DNA of 64,000 nucleotides from JAFDWR01 sp038216655 (GTDB lineage: Bacteria; Armatimonadota; Fimbriimonadia; Fimbriimonadales; Fimbriimonadaceae). This document shows positions 1-8,314 of this stretch, in pieces. Position 1 is the first letter of the stretch. Each line of letters opens with the position of its first letter. Where the stretch lies: positions 392,722 through 456,721 of the forward strand of contig JBBQPZ010000001.1 of the NCBI GenBank assembly GCA_038216655.1, read 5' to 3'. The position numbers and the translations under genes were made by a program. The notes under the pieces are model-generated. The model was not told the origin of the DNA, ran no database searches, and saw only the letters and a program-made list of their open reading frames with translations.

Positions 1-439
1 GGCACGTATCGATCGTCCGCGGATTCTGCAACGCCGCGAGGATCGCCTCCTTGGTGATTTCATGGAACGCGATGCGCTTCACCTCAACGCCCTTGCCGGG
101 CTTGAGAACCTGGAGCAAGTGCCATGAGATGGATTCGCCTTCGCGGTCTTCGTCAGTGGCAAGCACGAGGGTGTCTTTTCCCTTCATCGCATCGCGGAGC
201 CGTTTCACTTGAGCCGACTTCTCGGCAGGGACTTCGTAGATCGGCTCGAAGTTGTTGTCGACGTCAACGGCATAGTCCGCCCACCAGAGCTTCCGCTGCT
301 CGGCGGGCAGGCCCTTGCCATTCGGCGGAAGGTCGCGGATGTGACCAACACTGGCCTCCACCTCATAGTCGCTGCCGAGGTAGCCCTTAATCGTCTTCGC
401 CTTTGCCGGCGACTCCACGATGACCAGTTTCTTTGCCAT
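1..439 (-). CDS. topA: DNA topoisomerase I, N-terminal part (runs off the window)
   Basis: This is the first 146 codons of type IA topoisomerase, which relaxes negative supercoils by single-strand passage in the nucleoid. The Toprim domain is clear: the N-terminal motif VIVESPAKAKTIKGYLG carries the conserved Glu9, and the acidic metal site ATDEDREGE lies at about residues 94-102. The segment GHIRDLP is also typical. The catalytic Tyr and zinc-finger part lie beyond position 1. The start is the ATG at 437-439 because homologues begin with M-A-K-K/S-L-V-I-V-E. The gene is divergent from the transglutaminase-like gene at 655. Identification is certain; only the 3' portion is unseen. Confidence 0.97.
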   Translation of the reverse strand, partial: MAKKLVIVESPAKAKTIKGYLGSDYEVEASVGHIRDLPPNGKGLPAEQRKLWWADYAVDVDNNFEPIYEVPAEKSAQVKRLRDAMKGKDTLVLATDEDREGESISWHLLQVLKPGKGVEVKRIAFHEITKEAILAALQNPRTIDTC

Positions 440-654
440 TAATTAAATCGAATCCGCCCCTTTTACGGATAGACGACACCGTCCGGCCCAATAGCCGTGA
501 GAACCCGCCGACTCTACCGACCTTTTTGACATTGTGTCAACTAGACCGACATCCGGCGGGAAGTGCCACGTCACTATGACCGGATTCGAGGAACATGCGC
601 CTCAATTTGGGGAAGATTTGGTGCGGAAGGACCTTGAGGCTAGTATAGAGAAGC
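440..654. other. Divergent intergenic region
   Basis: This spacer holds the palindrome at 526-540. It also holds a TAGTAT box at 641-646, eight bases before the start codon at 655, which is compatible with a leaderless or very short-leader transcript. Nothing else is recognised. Confidence 0.4.
526..540. promoter_or_regulatory. Perfect palindrome TTGACA-N3-TGTCAA between topA and the divergent gene
   Basis: The 15-base sequence TTGACATTGTGTCAA is a perfect 6-3-6 inverted repeat in the divergent spacer. Each arm also reads as a consensus -35 hexamer on its own strand. It could be an operator or a pair of back-to-back -35 boxes. I see no good -10 at 17 bases on either side, so the operator reading is somewhat favoured. 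No regulator is identified. Confidence 0.4.
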
Positions 655-2067
655 ATGCGTTCGCACTTCGTTCTCCCGATCTTGGCTATCGCCGCCCTCT
701 CTGCAGCCGATGAGGCGTACCTCAGCCTCTACATCACCGGCAAGAAGATCGGCTACATCACCTATGTCGGCTCGAACGAGGTCGTCGCGGGACGCACCCT
801 CAAGCGCTCTGACTCCCGAACCGTCATGGACACGTCCATGATGGGCGCGGACCTCAAGCTCAAGATGGACTCCACCACTTGGGTGACCAAAGACGGCAAG
901 CCGGTTCGGATGTTTTTCCGCTCCGAGAGCGGAGGCCGAGTCCAGACCATCGAGGCGAAGTTCGAGGGAACCAAGGCAAAGCTGTCCATCGACAACTCTG
1001 GACAAATCACCAAGAGCGAACTCCCTCTTCCGACGGGAGCCCCTATTGTCGACGACGCCCTCGGGGCATTCGTGGCCAACGGAATGAAACCGGGCAGCCA
1101 GAAGGACTTCTTCATCTTCGATTCCACCACCGTCTCCTTCGTGAAGAACACCGCCGAACTCAACGGCCCCGCGACCGTCATGATCCGGGGCAAGGCGCGA
1201 CCGGCGACCCTCGTCACCATCCACGACCCTCGGGCCGACACCAAGATCTTCCTCGATTCCAAAGGAGAGTTCCTCAAGGGCGAGGCTCCGCTTGGCATTG
1301 AGATGCTGCCCGACACCAAGACCGCCGCCCTCGACATGACCGGCAGCCATACCGGCGAGACGATCGACATCGCCGAAGCCACCAGCATCCATCCGACTCC
1401 GGCCCTTGAGAACCCCGCCGAACTCAAGAGTCTGACCATCAAGGTCTCGGGCCGAAACCTCGCATCCATCCCGAGCGATAGCTACCAGACCGCGAAGGGT
1501 ACGGGCAAAGAGTGGACCCTTCAGATCCATCCGCCCCACTGGGCAGAAATGCGGGATCCCGCGATCAGCACGCTCAAGTCCTCCGTGCCCGCCTACGCCA
1601 AGCCGAGCATGCACATCAACAGCGACAGCGCGGAATGGCGGCCGATCCTCGCCAAGATCTTGCCCGCCAAGAGAACCCTCAAAGGCTCAGTCACCGCGAT
1701 CCACGACTTTATCTACAAGCGCATGAAGCCGAACGCTGGCATCGGAGTGCTCCGCGACGCCCGCGAGGTCTACACCTCGAAAGAAGGGGTCTGCCGCGAC
1801 TACGCGATCCTCGCGGGCACGATGCTCCGATCCGCCGGCATTCCGACCCGCCTGGCCAGCGGCCTAGTTTCTTGGGATGGAACCTTTTACTACCACGCAT
1901 GGGTTGAGGTTTGGGATGGGAAAGGCTGGTACCCTGTTGACACGACGTCCCCCGATATGCAGGTCAGCGCCGCCCATGTTAAGCTATCGGAAGGTAACGT
2001 CGAACAAGCCTTCACCTTTCCTTTCCTAGGTGATGTGAAAATTCACGTCATCGAAGCAAAGCGCTAA
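655..2067 (+). CDS. Secreted transglutaminase-like cysteine-fold protein
   Basis: The 470-residue protein begins with a short signal peptide (charged start, then hydrophobic LPILAIAALSA). Its C-terminal third is a transglutaminase-like core: Cys380 in EGVCRDYAILAGTMLRSAG, His414 in FYYHAWVEVW and Asp429 in WYPVDTTSPD form the expected triad in the expected order. The region before it (about 20-330) is beta-rich with no motif I know. Bacterial members act as peptidases or transpeptidases on envelope proteins; the substrate here is unknown. The gene ends 12 bases before the PIN-TRAM gene, so co-transcription is likely. Confidence 0.85.
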   Translation: MRSHFVLPILAIAALSAADEAYLSLYITGKKIGYITYVGSNEVVAGRTLKRSDSRTVMDTSMMGADLKLKMDSTTWVTKDGKPVRMFFRSESGGRVQTIEAKFEGTKAKLSIDNSGQITKSELPLPTGAPIVDDALGAFVANGMKPGSQKDFFIFDSTTVSFVKNTAELNGPATVMIRGKARPATLVTIHDPRADTKIFLDSKGEFLKGEAPLGIEMLPDTKTAALDMTGSHTGETIDIAEATSIHPTPALENPAELKSLTIKVSGRNLASIPSDSYQTAKGTGKEWTLQIHPPHWAEMRDPAISTLKSSVPAYAKPSMHINSDSAEWRPILAKILPAKRTLKGSVTAIHDFIYKRMKPNAGIGVLRDAREVYTSKEGVCRDYAILAGTMLRSAGIPTRLASGLVSWDGTFYYHAWVEVWDGKGWYPVDTTSPDMQVSAAHVKLSEGNVEQAFTFPFLGDVKIHVIEAKR

Positions 2068-2079
2068 GCGGGAAAAGTA

Positions 2080-3255
2080 ATGGATAACGGTCCCATCCAG
2101 GATTCACCAAAGATCAAGAAGTCGCTTATGGCGGACATACGTGAGCGCGGAGTCTTCCGCATCATCATGTTCATTGGCTTCGCAGTCGTCGGTGGCTGGA
2201 TGCTCGCGCCAGCGGCGCCGACGATTACCAACGCGCTGATCCACCTCTTCCGCGGACCTACCGCCGAACCGCTTCCTCTCAGCCCAGTCAACTTCATCCC
2301 GTTCGCCGTTCTCGGCGGCGTCATTGGAGCCGCAATCGCGGCGGCAACTTTCGGCATCTTCGAGCGAATTGCGCATCGCTGGGACGGGATGGACACCGGT
2401 GACAAGGTCACGATGTTCGCCGGGATCTTCACCGGCTTCCTTGCCTCGCTTCCCGTGGTCGTCCTCCTTCAGGCACTTCAAGTGAACACCGCCTCCATCT
2501 CCGTGAGCCTCTTCGGGCTAACAATCGGCTTTTCCGCGGTTTCGCTCTATGCCCTGAAGTCGATGGACGAGGTTCTCCCCTGGTCCAAGTCACGAGGTAA
2601 GGCGAAGCGCAGCGGCATCAAGATTCTCGACACGAACGTCATCATCGACGGACGCATCGCCGACGTCGTCCGTAACGGATTCCTCGAAGGCGAGATGTAC
2701 GTTCCCGGATTCGTCCTCGACGAACTGCAGTACATCGCCGACAGCCACGACGCCCTCCGACGCCAGCGAGGCAAGCGCGGCCTAAATGTTCTCCGCCAAA
2801 TGCAGGCCGACTTCCCCGTAACCGTCCGCTCACACGACCGAATGGCACCCGACGCCGGTGACGGCGTCGATGCCCGGCTGGTCCGCCTTGCCCGTGCGCT
2901 CGGCGCCGATCTTGTCACCAACGACCACAACCTGAACCAGGTCGCCAAGCTCCAAGAAGTCAAGGTTCTGAACCTCAACGATCTCGCCCTCTCCCTGCGC
3001 CCGAACGTGCTCCCCGGTGAAGGGCTATGCCTAACAATCATCCGCGAGGGCAACCAAGTCGGACAGGGCATCGGCTACCTCGACGATGGCACCATGGTGG
3101 TCGTTGAGAATGGTCGATCTCATATCAGCGAAACCCTCGAAGTGAATGTCACGCAAGTCATTCAGACCGAGCGCGGAAAGATGATCTTCGCCGAAGTCGA
3201 CATGGGCGACGACGGCACGCGCCGCCGTCCCAACTCCACGCGCCAACCCAACTAA
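2080..3255 (+). CDS. Membrane-anchored PIN-TRAM domain protein (YacL-like)
   Basis: The protein has 391 residues. About four hydrophobic segments occupy residues 28-160. A PIN nuclease-like domain follows, starting at KILDTNVIIDGR (Asp184) with later acidic residues in VLDEL and in VTNDHNLNQVA. A TRAM RNA-binding domain lies near 320-380 (GEGLCLTIIREG, GIGYLDDGTMVVVENG). This architecture matches the YacL family found upstream of ispD in Gram-positives, and here too ispDF follows directly, with the stop and start overlapping as TAATG. A ribonuclease role is inferred from the fold. The start could also be the in-frame ATG at 2128. Confidence 0.9.
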   Translation: MDNGPIQDSPKIKKSLMADIRERGVFRIIMFIGFAVVGGWMLAPAAPTITNALIHLFRGPTAEPLPLSPVNFIPFAVLGGVIGAAIAAATFGIFERIAHRWDGMDTGDKVTMFAGIFTGFLASLPVVVLLQALQVNTASISVSLFGLTIGFSAVSLYALKSMDEVLPWSKSRGKAKRSGIKILDTNVIIDGRIADVVRNGFLEGEMYVPGFVLDELQYIADSHDALRRQRGKRGLNVLRQMQADFPVTVRSHDRMAPDAGDGVDARLVRLARALGADLVTNDHNLNQVAKLQEVKVLNLNDLALSLRPNVLPGEGLCLTIIREGNQVGQGIGYLDDGTMVVVENGRSHISETLEVNVTQVIQTERGKMIFAEVDMGDDGTRRRPNSTRQPN

Positions 3256-4373
3256 TGGTTCTCGCCGTCATCCTAGCTGCCGGTTCCGGCGCAAGATTCG
3301 GGTCCGATAAGACGCGCGCCCACCTCGCGGCCAAGCCAGTTTGGTGGCATTCGTTTCACACTTATTCCGAGCACCCTTCCATAGACCGAATCCTGATCGT
3401 CGCCGGCAAAGAGAACTACGATGAGGTACGACGCCTTGCCCCAACTGTCGCCGTAGTGCGAGGCGGCCCGACCCGCCAAGCGAGTGCGCGAATCGCGCTG
3501 GACGCCGTCCCCGTCGACTCGGAGATCATCCTTTTCCACGACGCCGCCCGGCCCTTCATCTCGGCCGATCTGATCCAAGCGGTGCTCGATGCGGTCAGAC
3601 GAAGCGGCGCTTCCGCACCCGCCCTTCCCGTAACCGACACCATCCGCCAAGTCGAAGAGTCCGGGGCAACCCTGCTCGATCGCAACAAACTCGTCGCGAT
3701 GCAAACCCCCCAAGGGGCGCTCGCCTCAATTTGGCGGGAGGCCCATCGCGCTGCCGAGGGCGAGTTCACCGACGATATGGCGCTTATCGAAGCCATCGGA
3801 GTTCAGCCCGAATACGTGCCTGGAGACCCCGATAACTTCAAAATCACTCTTCCCGGCGACCTGCGCCGTGCGCAAGCTATGCTGAGTCCGATGGAGGTGC
3901 GCACCGGTCTGGGCTACGACGTACATCGGTTCTCCGATGATTCGTCAAGGGTGCTGATGCTCGGTGGTGTCCCATTTGTAGGAGCCCGCGCGCTCGAAGG
4001 GCACTCCGACGCGGATGTGCTTCTGCATGCCGCGGTCGACGCCCTGCTCGGAGCCGCCGCGCTCGGCGACATCGGCGTTCACTTCCCGCCCAGCGACGAG
4101 CGCTGGCGCGGCGAACCCTCGCTCACCTTCCTGCGCCACGCCGCCAAGCTACTCAACGAGAAGGGGTGGGAAGTCGCCAACCTCGACATCGCAGTCATTG
4201 CCGAAACTCCCAAGATCATGCCGCGAGCCAGCGAGATGCGGGAAAAGATCGCCGAAACTCTTGGCCTCAACGTCGACCAAGTCAGCATCAAAGCAACCAC
4301 AAACGAAGGCCTCGGCTCAATCGGCCGGGGCGAAGGCATTTCCGCCTTCGCCACCGCCACGATCCGTCGCTAG
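3255..4373 (+). CDS. ispDF: Bifunctional IspD/IspF isoprenoid enzyme
   Basis: The 372-residue fusion carries two steps of the MEP pathway. The N-terminal half (about 1-212) is IspD, 2-C-methyl-D-erythritol 4-phosphate cytidylyltransferase, with the nucleotide-binding start VILAAGSGARFGSDK and the motifs HDAARPF and AMQTPQ. The C-terminal part from about residue 213 is IspF, the 2,4-cyclodiphosphate synthase, with metal ligands in GLGYDVHRF (Asp222, His224), EGHSDADVLLHA and KATTNEGLGSIGRGEG. Fusion of these non-consecutive enzymes is known in several lineages. The ATG overlaps the upstream TAA by one base, which implies translational coupling. Its 3' end overlaps the convergent DUF4139 gene by four bases. 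Confidence 0.96.
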   Translation: MVLAVILAAGSGARFGSDKTRAHLAAKPVWWHSFHTYSEHPSIDRILIVAGKENYDEVRRLAPTVAVVRGGPTRQASARIALDAVPVDSEIILFHDAARPFISADLIQAVLDAVRRSGASAPALPVTDTIRQVEESGATLLDRNKLVAMQTPQGALASIWREAHRAAEGEFTDDMALIEAIGVQPEYVPGDPDNFKITLPGDLRRAQAMLSPMEVRTGLGYDVHRFSDDSSRVLMLGGVPFVGARALEGHSDADVLLHAAVDALLGAAALGDIGVHFPPSDERWRGEPSLTFLRHAAKLLNEKGWEVANLDIAVIAETPKIMPRASEMREKIAETLGLNVDQVSIKATTNEGLGSIGRGEGISAFATATIRR

Positions 4374-5800
4374 CCCCAGCGCGTCTCGACGGTGTACTTC
4401 ACCGTCCGCACTTCATTCGCTTTCAGCGGGATGTCGTACTGCATCACCGTTGCCTCGACCTTCTCGTACTTGTCCGAAGTCGCCGTCACCTTCCAGTCGC
4501 CCCAATGGCGCTCCAGGATGGTGACGTGATCGGGCACTTCCTTTCGGTTGCGAAGCTCAATCTCGAAGGTCTCCCGCGTGTTAGTCGGGCCGAGAATCTG
4601 GAATGCCGTGCGCTTCCTGTTCGCCACAATGTCGAAGCTCTTCCCGACCACGATGGAGATCTTCTCGTTGCGCGGAGTGTGCCGGATGTTATCTTCGCCG
4701 AGCATCTGCACCGAGCCGCTCGCATCGCGTTGGTAGATCTTGAACTTGCCCATCGGAAGCGGCATTCCCAGTGCGTTCTCCTTGGTGTTCATGAACTCGA
4801 TTCGAACCTGCGGGCTCATCGTGCCCGAGCCCACCGTTCCCTCGTTGGGATAGTAGTCGTTGTAACCCTGCAAGGCATCAAGGATCAGTCGCTTCTCGAC
4901 CTTAATGTCCTTTCCTTCGAGCAAAGCGAGCTGCTTGATTTCCTTGTTCCGGATCGTCGCCGGTCGGCCAAGGGTGTACAGGTGGTACTCGAAAAGAGAC
5001 TCCTCGGCGAAAGTGTTAGCCGCTTTGGCCGCATCGAAAGCGCGGCCTCCGCCGATACCGCCGTTGCCGCCGCCTCTTTGGGCGACGTTGACATCGCCCG
5101 CCAGGAGCTTCAGGTTTGCGTCGCCGTAGGTACCACCCGATTGGTTGTTTATCGTCACCCAGCCCTGAAGGTCGGCTAGGTTGTTCGCTCCCTGTAGCGT
5201 CATCACATAGGAAGCATCCCACGAGATGCCTTGCGTAATATAGCTAAGTTCGACCTGGTTTGGCCCCGCTTTATCGGCTATCAGATCCCAGAGCAGCGTT
5301 GGCTTTGAGATCAAGCCCTCAGGGACCTGCTTGACGATCACGGTGCCGACGGGGTCAAGGACTATCTCGCCCGCGTCCGTTCGAATCACCATCCCGCCAT
5401 AGACTGCGGCCTGGGGATTTCCATTGCTTGGGGCCACGTAGGTCGGTGCGCTTAACAAAAGGCCTTCCGTATCAACCGAGTTATTGCCGACCATTCGCCG
5501 AAAGATCACGCGGTGACCCACCGCCTTATTCAGAATCGCCATCGGCGAAATCAGGTCGAACTGGTAGTTCTGCTCAAGGACTTGGAGCCCCTTTGGATCC
5601 GTCAAGCTCCGAAAGCCCACGCTCGCGGGTTCGATCATGGAGGCGACGTCCTCGACTGCGACGTTCTGACGTCCCGCCTTCAGATTGAACTCTCGAGATT
5701 CCTTGACCAGAGCAAAGCCCTGGTTATAGATCGTGACCTGGGTTCCGGTCGGCTTTGGCGCAATCGCAAACAGCGCCGACAATGTGGCAGCAAATAGCAT
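4370..5800 (-). CDS. Secreted DUF4139-domain protein
   Basis: The 476-residue protein has a signal peptide (MLFAATLSALFAIA). Its body resembles DUF4139 proteins: TQVTIYNQGFALVKESREF near the N-terminus, LSYITQGISWDASYVM in the middle and WKVTATSDKYEKVEA near the C-terminus, all beta-strand rich. A Gly-rich linker (GGGNGGIGGGRAF) sits at about residue 250. The biochemical function of this family is not established. A Shine-Dalgarno GAGG precedes the ATG. It is separated from dapA by about 50 bases, so it may be transcribed with it. Confidence 0.8.
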   Translation of the reverse strand: MLFAATLSALFAIAPKPTGTQVTIYNQGFALVKESREFNLKAGRQNVAVEDVASMIEPASVGFRSLTDPKGLQVLEQNYQFDLISPMAILNKAVGHRVIFRRMVGNNSVDTEGLLLSAPTYVAPSNGNPQAAVYGGMVIRTDAGEIVLDPVGTVIVKQVPEGLISKPTLLWDLIADKAGPNQVELSYITQGISWDASYVMTLQGANNLADLQGWVTINNQSGGTYGDANLKLLAGDVNVAQRGGGNGGIGGGRAFDAAKAANTFAEESLFEYHLYTLGRPATIRNKEIKQLALLEGKDIKVEKRLILDALQGYNDYYPNEGTVGSGTMSPQVRIEFMNTKENALGMPLPMGKFKIYQRDASGSVQMLGEDNIRHTPRNEKISIVVGKSFDIVANRKRTAFQILGPTNTRETFEIELRNRKEVPDHVTILERHWGDWKVTATSDKYEKVEATVMQYDIPLKANEVRTVKYTVETRWG

Positions 5801-5849
5801 AGTGATCCTCCGTTTCCTAACCTAACGGACGGATCAAGGCCCGTCCCGG

Positions 5850-6755
5850 TTACACCGGGACGCTGGCAAACGCGCTCATGGCCGCATCAACCACTTGAGC
5901 TTCCTCGGGGGTGAGCTCCACCAGCGGCAGTCGAACCTTCCGGCAGTCGAAGCCCATCTTGCTCAGCGCGTACTTGACCGGCACCGGGCTCGGGGCCGAG
6001 AAGATCGCCTTGAACACGGGCACCAGCTTCTGGTGCGAGACCCGCGCGGCGGTCGGATTCGTCGGGAATGCCTCGATCATGCGCTTGATTTCCGCGCCGA
6101 CGACGTGCGCCGCGACACTCACCAGGCCGTATCCGCCAAGGCTAAGAATCGGAAGAGTCAAACCATCGTCGCCCGAGTACATACGGAACCCGGCAGGAGC
6201 CTGAGCACAAACGTCGCCGATTTGGCCGATCAGGCCACTCGCTTCCTTGACACCAACGATGTTCGGAATCTCGGCGAGGCGAAGGAGGGTCGGGGTCTCA
6301 AGGTTGATTGCCGAGCGCGGCTGGATGTTATAAAGCAACACCGGCAGTCCCGTCTCCCGGGCAATCGTCGAGAAGTGAGCGTAGAGACCGGCTTGGCCTG
6401 GGCGGTTGTAATACGGGTTCACGAGCATGATGCCATGCGCCCCGCGCTTCTCCGCCTCTCGGGTCATATGGATCGACTCGGCGGTGTCATAGGAACCCGC
6501 TCCAAACAGAATCGCCGCCTTGTTCCCCACTGCGTCGAGCACCACTTCCAGTAATTTGAGCTTCTCCGCTTCCTTCAGCGTCGGCGACTCGCCGGTCGTG
6601 CCGTTCACGACAATGCCGTCGTTGCCTTGCTTCTCCACAAGGAAGTTGGCAACCCGCGCCGCTTCGTCGTAGTTGACCGATCCATCGGGATGGAACGGCG
6701 TGAGCATCGCAGTAAGAAGCCGACCCCAATCACGCGGTCCAAAGAAAGAGCCCAT
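5850..6755 (-). CDS. dapA: 4-hydroxy-tetrahydrodipicolinate synthase
   Basis: DapA condenses pyruvate with aspartate semialdehyde in the lysine and diaminopimelate branch. The 301-residue TIM barrel has the expected NGTTGESPTL motif (Thr53-Thr54), the active-site Tyr142 in LLYNIQPRS and the Schiff-base Lys170 in GVKEASG. Length is normal for the family. An AAGGA ribosome site precedes the ATG. No lysine riboswitch is visible upstream; the region is occupied instead by a degenerate repeat and two MITE-like elements. Confidence 0.96.
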   Translation of the reverse strand: MGSFFGPRDWGRLLTAMLTPFHPDGSVNYDEAARVANFLVEKQGNDGIVVNGTTGESPTLKEAEKLKLLEVVLDAVGNKAAILFGAGSYDTAESIHMTREAEKRGAHGIMLVNPYYNRPGQAGLYAHFSTIARETGLPVLLYNIQPRSAINLETPTLLRLAEIPNIVGVKEASGLIGQIGDVCAQAPAGFRMYSGDDGLTLPILSLGGYGLVSVAAHVVGAEIKRMIEAFPTNPTAARVSHQKLVPVFKAIFSAPSPVPVKYALSKMGFDCRKVRLPLVELTPEEAQVVDAAMSAFASVPV

Positions 6756-6780
6756 TGTCCTTCTAGTTTACCGGCCTGCC

Positions 6781-6824
6781 CTGATGGAACTGACGGGCCT
6801 GATGGAGTTGATGGAATTGAGGCT
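6781..6824. repeat. Degenerate TGATGGAA-type tandem repeat
   Basis: Four imperfect units of CTGATGGAACTGA / CTGATGGAGTTGA / TGATGGAATTGA lie just upstream of dapA. The same unit family occurs in the opposite orientation at 8271-8314, at the end of cmk. Confidence 0.6.
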
Positions 6825-6871
6825 GGGTTGGAGCATAAGTCCATCCGAGTGTTGAGTGTCGCCAGGGGATT

Positions 6872-7060
6872 TGTCATTCCGACCGACGCCGCCCCCTGAC
6901 CCGCAAACCTTACTTCATATTCGGATGCGGCAGAGTGGAGGAACCGGACCGTGACCGCCTCTTAATTGTCTCCCCTGCACAACTTCTGTCATTGGGATGG
7001 GGAGCGAGAAACTCTGACTGTCAGATCCCTCAATGTCGCTAGGGCTCCCTCGGGATGACA
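6872..7060. repeat. MITE-like dispersed repeat, copy A
   Basis: The element is about 190 bases and non-coding. It starts with TGTCATTCCGA and ends with TCGGGATGACA, so its ends are imperfect inverted repeats. The interior includes GGAGTGGAGGAACC-like and GATTGTCTCCCC-like blocks shared with copy B at 7108. No transposase is inside, so mobilisation would have to be in trans. Confidence 0.7.
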
Positions 7061-7107
7061 TAACCACTGCCACGAAGCGTTGAAACGGTTTCCCCCGAAG
7101 TTGTAAT

Positions 7108-7294
7108 TGTCATTCCGACCGACGTAACCCCCTGACTCCTAAGTCTCGGGCCAAGTTCGGATGCGGCGGAGTGGAGGAACCTGACCGTCACCGCTTCTTG
7201 ATTGTCTCCCCAGCGCTCCACTGTCATCGCAATGGAGGCAACAAGCATTGACCGTCAGATCCTTCGATGTCGCTAGGGCGCACTCGGGACGACA
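7108..7294. repeat. MITE-like dispersed repeat, copy B
   Basis: This is a second copy in the same orientation as copy A and about 48 bases after it. It shares the start TGTCATTCCGACCGACG, a central GTGGAGGAACC block, TTGATTGTCTCCCC and the end ATGTCGCTAGGGC...CGGGACGACA. Parts are also shared with the copies near 26128 and 57172. The two adjacent copies explain most of the gap between dapA and the next gene. Confidence 0.7.
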
Positions 7295-7362
7295 TCGCTT
7301 CTATCTCCTCGGCCGCACGAACTCCAGCCCGGGATGGGTCGCGTTGAAGCGGCAAATTCTCA

Positions 7363-7503
7363 TCATCCCAACGTGTCGGGCGGAAGATCAAACCTCGGAT
7401 TCAACACAAGGACGAGGAAGCAGGCAACCGGCGCGCACATGACGAGCGTGATGAAGAAGTAGTTGCTTAGCCGTCGATAGTCGAAGATGCGTATTGAATC
7501 CAT
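7363..7503 (-). CDS. Small single-pass membrane protein (46 aa), possible
   Basis: A 46-codon frame starts at the ATG at 7501-7503 and ends at TGA 7363-7365. It encodes a charged N-terminus (MDSIRIFDYRRLSNY), one hydrophobic helix (FFITLVMCAPVACFLVLVL) and a short acidic tail. It lies 37 bases downstream of the secreted protein gene on the same strand. The protein-like composition supports it, but there is no strong ribosome site and no recognised family. Confidence 0.4.
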   Translation of the reverse strand: MDSIRIFDYRRLSNYFFITLVMCAPVACFLVLVLNPRFDLPPDTLG

Positions 7504-7540
7504 TTCTTGAGACCCAATTGGACTTGGGCTCGAACCGACG

Positions 7541-8209
7541 TTACCGACGCGGTTGACCCCCGGACTTCAATTCCTTTGCATCCGTTTGAAGGATCTTCAT
7601 CTGCCACTGGATTCTGTCGATTCCAAACGTCCCGTCACTCTTTAAGAGGGCTCCGTTCGAGGCGTCGAACGTGGACGTTAACTGACAGTTGAGGACGGTC
7701 CCCCCGAGATTGACATCCGCGCTTCTGAGGCTAGTGATCGTATGCTTTGTCAGATCCAAGGATTCAACCGAGCCCTTGCCTTGAATGGAGCTATCGTTGT
7801 CAGGCGACTGCCAGGCTATCGGGAAGGATTCTCCCACTGCTACCGCCTTTGCTGGCGTCGCGCTGGCCAGGGCGAAGAGAACATAGATATAGTTGTTTTC
7901 TTTGTAGGTGAGCTTAGTCGGGAATCCGGTTGACTTCGCGTCGGAGTTGACGCTCTCAGGCGGTTCCCCTTTTACGTTTGCCGGCAGTGGGAATTCCTTC
8001 GTGGTCCACGAGATATTGGCGCCGCCGTTTGCGAGGAGTTTGTTTGTCCTTGCCTCAAACTTCAACGTGATGGTCATGCTCACAGAAGGCAAGGTCGCCT
8101 GGATCGTGTAATTGGCCCGATCTGTCAGAACGTAAGTTCGGATGAAGTTGATAGGATCGGCCCTTCGGGGAGCCGTCATCAGGGCCAGACAGATCAATGA
8201 AAGTGGCAT
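7541..8209 (-). CDS. Secreted protein of unknown function
   Basis: The 222-residue product has a signal peptide (MPLSLICLALMTAPRRA). The rest is Ser/Thr-rich with alternating beta-strand-like segments and no motif that I recognise. The start at 8209 is chosen because GGAGG lies six bases upstream; an in-frame start at 8224 lacks this. It may form an operon with the small membrane protein that follows. Confidence 0.65.
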   Translation of the reverse strand: MPLSLICLALMTAPRRADPINFIRTYVLTDRANYTIQATLPSVSMTITLKFEARTNKLLANGGANISWTTKEFPLPANVKGEPPESVNSDAKSTGFPTKLTYKENNYIYVLFALASATPAKAVAVGESFPIAWQSPDNDSSIQGKGSVESLDLTKHTITSLRSADVNLGGTVLNCQLTSTFDASNGALLKSDGTFGIDRIQWQMKILQTDAKELKSGGQPRR

Positions 8210-8270
8210 TGTGTTCCTCCCCAAGATTCTACTTTCATCGGGATGGGATCAAGAGACGTTGGCAGCCTTC

Positions 8271-8314
8271 CTCAATTCCATCAGTTCCATCAGGACACTC
8301 AATTCCATCAAAGA
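8271..8314. repeat. TGATGGAA-type tandem repeat at the end of cmk
   Basis: On the minus strand this reads as units of TGATGGAATTGA / TGATGGAACTGA, the same family as at 6781. The first TGA of the repeat is the stop codon of cmk, so the array begins exactly at the coding end. Confidence 0.6.
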
